From: JBCDBW01 sp039182965
Lineage (GTDB): Bacteria > Verrucomicrobiota > Verrucomicrobiia > Verrucomicrobiales > DEV007
Direction of reading: 5' to 3'
Length of the DNA: 7,182 bases
Assembly (NCBI GenBank): GCA_039182965.1
Contig: JBCDBW010000162.1
Span: 1-7,182 of the forward strand
The stretch's first letter is position 1. Each line of letters starts with the position of its first letter. The notes beneath the pieces are model-generated. The model saw only the letters and a program-made list of their open reading frames with translations, made no database searches and was not told the DNA's origin. The translations under genes were made by a program, and so were the position numbers. Shown one piece after another: positions 4,628 to 7,182 of this stretch.

Positions 4628-6844
4628 ATGAGAACCGTTTCGCTCGCCCTCGGCGCCACCCTCACGCTGGCCATCGCCACCCACGCCCTCGCCGTCAACC
4701 CGGACTCCTACAACCTCGACGAACAAGGCTGGGACCCCGATACCACCTTCCCCATCCTCTCGCCGGAAGAAGCCATCGAAACCATCGAGGTCCCCGAAGG
4801 CTACCACCTCGAAGTCGTCGCCTCGGAACCCATGGTCGAAGAACCTGCCATGATCGCCTTTGGCCCCGATGGCGCCCTCTACGTCTGCGAATGGCGCACG
4901 TACATGCAAGACGAATACGCCACCGATCAACTCGATCCCGTTTCCCGCGTCGTGAAACTCATCGATACCGATAACGACGGCAAGATGGACAAACGCACGG
5001 TCTTCATCGACAACGTCATCCTCCCCCGCTCCGTCCTCCCCCTCGCCGATCGCGTCCTCGTCAATCTCACGAACTCCAACACGATCTACGCCTACTTCGA
5101 CGATAACAACGACGGCGTCGCCGACCGCCGCGAAGTCGCTTACGACGGCGAACCCAATAAAGGGAACGTCGAACACCAGGCCTCAGGCCTCGTCTACAAT
5201 CTCGATAACTACATCTACAGCAATTACCACCGCTACCGCTACGACGATGGCAAACTCATCGCCACCCCCCACAATGTCGCCCGCATCAGCCAATGGGGCC
5301 TCGCCCGCGATGACGACGGACACCTTTACTGCTCCTGGGCCGGCGGCGGCAATCCCGCCCACTCCTTCCAGTTCCCCGGTGGATACCCCGTGGTCAATAT
5401 CAAGGAACACGCCGAAGGCTACGAAATGCCCTACGCCTCCTGCAAAGTCTGGGACCAAAGCTCCGGCGGATACAAAGAAGAAGAACAAATCGTCCTGAAA
5501 AAACACTCCGCCTCCTGCGGTCAATCCATCCTCCGCTCCCCACTCTACCCGCAATGGTATGGCAACGTCGTCACCTGCGAACCCGTCGGACGCTTCATCC
5601 GCATGACCAATATCGAGTGGGACAACGGCAAAGGCACCGCCCACAATACGTTCCAGGATTCCCAATCAGAGTTCATCCGCAGCACCGACGCCTACTTCCG
5701 GCCCGTCTGGACCGAGTCCGGTCCCGATGGCTGCCTCTACATCGCCGATATGTATCGCGGCATCATCCAGGAAAAACAATGGTTCCCCACCGAGGAAGGC
5801 GATGTCCGGAGCGCGTGGGTCAACCGATACAAACGCGTCAAAAAATGGGGTATGCTCGAGGCGGTTCGACACGGTCGCATCTATCGCCTCGTGCCCGACG
5901 ATTTCAAACCCACCCCTCCACCCCACATGTCCAAGGAGTCCGGCGCCATGCTCGCGGTCCATCTCAAAAACCCCCACGGCTGGTGGCGTGACACCGCTCA
6001 GAAACTCATCGTCACCGGCCGGAAAGAGGACGCGATTCCCGCGCTCAAAAAACTCGCCGCTCAAAATACGGATACCAACGCTCGCCTCTCCGCGCTCTGG
6101 TCGCTCGAAAGCCTCGACGCGCTCACTCCAGAAGAAGTCGCCGCCGCCCTCAAAGCCAAAGACCCCCGCGTGCGGCGCGCCGCCGTCCAACTATCGGAAG
6201 CATACCTCAAACAATCCCACACACCCATCCGCGAAAGCCTCGTCGCCATGCTCGACGATCCCGATCCCAAGGTCCGTATCCAACTCTATCTCTCCTTCAA
6301 TAAAGACACCGATTCAGATTTCGTCGCCGTCCGGGAGGAACTCTCCCAAACCCACCTCGCCGATCACCCCCTCGTGACCGCGATCAAGCAATACGAACAC
6401 AAAACCCTCACCGCCTCGACTCTCAGCAAGTCCGCAATGAGCGGCATGAAAATCTATGAGTCCCTCTGCACCACGTGTCACGGTTACGACGGCAAAGGCG
6501 CGAAGGAGGGCGATCAACTCCTCGCCCCGCCCCTCGTCGACAACGATTGGTTCAAAAAACGCAACCCGCGCATCGACATCATCGCCCGCATCCTCCTCAA
6601 AGGCCAGATGGGACCCATTGATGGCGTTACGTACGGAGAAGGCATCATGGTCCCCCTCGAACTCGCCTACAAGGACCCTCAACTTGCCAATGTCATCAAC
6701 TACGTCGGCGAATCCTTTAACAAATGGCCTACGAGTAAAGCCAAAGGCCACGACATCGCCGAAGTCCGCGAACAAGTCAAAGACCGCGTCGTGCCCTGGA
6801 CCCAGGACGAACTAAACGCCCTCCCCGCTCCCAAAGATCGGTAG
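4628..6844 (+). CDS. PVC-type propeller/HEAT/cytochrome c protein (putative dehydrogenase)
   Basis: A 738-residue exported c-type cytochrome. A Sec signal peptide ends at ALA (residues 20-22). Residues about 55-430 resemble the beta-propeller of the PVC 'putative membrane-bound dehydrogenase' family (TIGR02604-like): EVPEGYHLEVVASEPMVEEP at the start and GRIYRLVPDD at the end. Two calcium-binding-type loops, DTDNDGKMD (113-121) and DDNNDGVAD (158-166), lie within it. About 450-560 looks like HEAT-type helical repeats. The C-terminal cytochrome c domain has CTTCH (Cys614, Cys617, His618); Met674 (GIMVP) or Met661 (KGQMGP) may be the distal heme ligand. Family members are thought to oxidise extracytoplasmic substrates and pass electrons to heme, but proven substrates are few. 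It starts 13 nt after the sulfatase stop without a Shine-Dalgarno, so the two are almost certainly cotranscribed. Its TAG stop lies inside a palindromic repeat. Confidence 0.9.
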   Translation: MRTVSLALGATLTLAIATHALAVNPDSYNLDEQGWDPDTTFPILSPEEAIETIEVPEGYHLEVVASEPMVEEPAMIAFGPDGALYVCEWRTYMQDEYATDQLDPVSRVVKLIDTDNDGKMDKRTVFIDNVILPRSVLPLADRVLVNLTNSNTIYAYFDDNNDGVADRREVAYDGEPNKGNVEHQASGLVYNLDNYIYSNYHRYRYDDGKLIATPHNVARISQWGLARDDDGHLYCSWAGGGNPAHSFQFPGGYPVVNIKEHAEGYEMPYASCKVWDQSSGGYKEEEQIVLKKHSASCGQSILRSPLYPQWYGNVVTCEPVGRFIRMTNIEWDNGKGTAHNTFQDSQSEFIRSTDAYFRPVWTESGPDGCLYIADMYRGIIQEKQWFPTEEGDVRSAWVNRYKRVKKWGMLEAVRHGRIYRLVPDDFKPTPPPHMSKESGAMLAVHLKNPHGWWRDTAQKLIVTGRKEDAIPALKKLAAQNTDTNARLSALWSLESLDALTPEEVAAALKAKDPRVRRAAVQLSEAYLKQSHTPIRESLVAMLDDPDPKVRIQLYLSFNKDTDSDFVAVREELSQTHLADHPLVTAIKQYEHKTLTASTLSKSAMSGMKIYESLCTTCHGYDGKGAKEGDQLLAPPLVDNDWFKKRNPRIDIIARILLKGQMGPIDGVTYGEGIMVPLELAYKDPQLANVINYVGESFNKWPTSKAKGHDIAEVREQVKDRVVPWTQDELNALPAPKDR

Positions 6845-6867
6845 GGACGACTGGCCCAGTCGTCCGC
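6840..6867 (+). repeat. GTAGGGACGA palindromic repeat, copy 1
   Basis: A 28-nt element with arms GGACGACTGG (6845-6854) and CCAGTCGTCC (6856-6865), a perfect 10-bp palindrome around one base. It begins GGTAGGGACGA, and that TAG is the stop codon of the cytochrome gene. The outer 11 and 7 bases are identical to copy 2 at 6974-7001. It may serve as a transcript end signal between convergent genes, though it has no T-tract. Confidence 0.88.
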
Positions 6868-6871
6868 TCCC

Positions 6872-6888
6872 TGGGCTAGCGCAGCCCA
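6872..6888. repeat. Intergenic hairpin TGGGCT/AGCCCA
   Basis: A perfect 6-bp inverted repeat (TGGGCT 6872-6877, AGCCCA 6883-6888) with loop AGCGC. It follows palindrome copy 1 by four bases and belongs to the structured region between the convergent genes. Stem-loops of this kind can stabilise 3' ends. Confidence 0.5.
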
Positions 6889-6903
6889 AACCTTTCCTGA
6901 TAT

Positions 6904-6921
6904 CCAAACGACTTGGTTTGG
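6904..6921. repeat. Intergenic hairpin CCAAAC/GTTTGG
   Basis: A perfect 6-bp inverted repeat (CCAAAC 6904-6909, GTTTGG 6916-6921) with loop GACTTG. It is the third palindrome after the cytochrome gene. No T-tract follows on either strand, so an intrinsic terminator role is not evident. Confidence 0.45.
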
Positions 6922-6973
6922 CCGCATGCTGCTCAGGCATACCCCCCACGGCGCCCCCCTCCACCCATGGCAA

Positions 6974-7001
6974 GGTAGGGACGATCCTCCAGATCGTCCG
7001 C
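6974..7001 (+). repeat. GTAGGGACGA palindromic repeat, copy 2
   Basis: A second 28-nt member in the same orientation as copy 1, 106 nt downstream of it. Arms GGACGATC (6979-6986) and GATCGTCC (6992-6999) pair over 8 bp around a 5-nt loop. Compared with copy 1, the inner stem bases have changed on both sides together (CT/AG to TC/GA), so pairing is kept while sequence differs. It lies 35 nt beyond the stop of the - strand partial gene. Confidence 0.88.
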
Positions 7002-7036
7002 AACGCACCTCCCTGACCCAGCGTTCCTCCCAAACC

Positions 7037-7182
7037 CTACTCAATAAACAAATCCGCCGAATGATCCCGCCGATCGAGCACATACATCAGGAACAACTTC
7101 GCGCTGATCGCGAACAGAACCCCCCCCACAGCCAAAGACACCAGGCCCTGACCCATCAAATCCGAGGCCCCCGCCGACCGAA
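7037..7182 (-). CDS. C-terminal end of a membrane protein (partial, runs off window)
   Basis: An open - strand frame enters from the right edge and ends with TAG at 7037-7039, giving 47 codons. The visible tail begins RSAGASDLMGQGLVSLAVGG and ends DRRDHSADLFIE. A hydrophobic stretch at about residues 11-34 (GLVSLAVGGVLFAISAKLFLMYVL) is a convincing final transmembrane helix, followed by a short charged tail starting DRRD, which by the positive-inside rule would lie in the cytoplasm. Codon third positions are mostly G, as in the - strand araC gene, which supports real coding. The gene is convergent with the cytochrome gene, with the palindrome cluster between them. I do not recognise the family from this fragment; 5' sequence is needed to name it. 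Confidence 0.6.
   Translation of the reverse strand, partial: RSAGASDLMGQGLVSLAVGGVLFAISAKLFLMYVLDRRDHSADLFIE

Noticed and set aside
3592..4698. 368-codon - strand frame opposite the sulfatase
   Set aside because: Its Gly/Val/Glu-rich low-complexity translation is the complement of C-ending codons, as with the other long - strand frames at 1539-2216, 2259-2768, 2893-3567 and 4556-6190.

Overview
The window most likely comes from a member of the PVC superphylum, probably Verrucomicrobiota or a close relative such as Kiritimatiellota or Lentisphaerota. The evidence is a PVC-type propeller/HEAT/cytochrome c protein next to a sulfatase and a Gfo/Idh/MocA oxidoreductase, start codons without clear Shine-Dalgarno sequences, and GC-rich DNA carrying several families of short palindromic and octamer repeats. 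The + strand is C-rich throughout. Genes on + end their codons mainly in C, and two of the three genes on - end theirs mainly in G, so the bias follows the DNA strand rather than the gene.

Layout. (1) 74-349 (-): a small zinc-ribbon membrane protein whose codon use differs from the rest. (2) 350-612: no gene, but a short hairpin and a tandem octamer array. (3) 613-1365 (-): a PAS-AraC transcription factor. Its start overlaps a perfect 24-bp tandem duplication and, by ATGA, the stop of a possible short leader ORF. (4) 1366-1553: the divergent regulatory region, with an imperfect palindrome, G-runs on the - strand and an octamer-based repeat just before the next start. (5) 1554-2732 (+): a Gfo/Idh/MocA oxidoreductase lacking the usual EKP lysine. 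(6) 2733-2877: a double hairpin followed by T4. (7) 2878-4614 (+): an exported formylglycine-type sulfatase that carries a second copy of the octamer-based repeat inside its coding sequence. (8) 4628-6844 (+): an exported propeller/HEAT/cytochrome c protein, 13 nt downstream of the sulfatase. (9) 6840-7001: a chain of palindromes, including two members of one hairpin family. (10) 7037-7182 (-): the C-terminal end of a membrane protein that runs off the window.

Working model (inference). The PAS-AraC protein senses a cytoplasmic signal and controls the divergent + strand genes. Those genes export a sulfatase and a c-type cytochrome oxidoreductase that act outside the inner membrane on a sulfated carbohydrate, while the Gfo/Idh/MocA protein handles a released sugar or derivative in the cytoplasm. 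The substrate cannot be read from the sequence. No individual protein family here is new. The less usual points are the sulfatase-cytochrome pairing, the altered catalytic motif of the oxidoreductase, the repeat inside the sulfatase gene and the duplicated araC leader.
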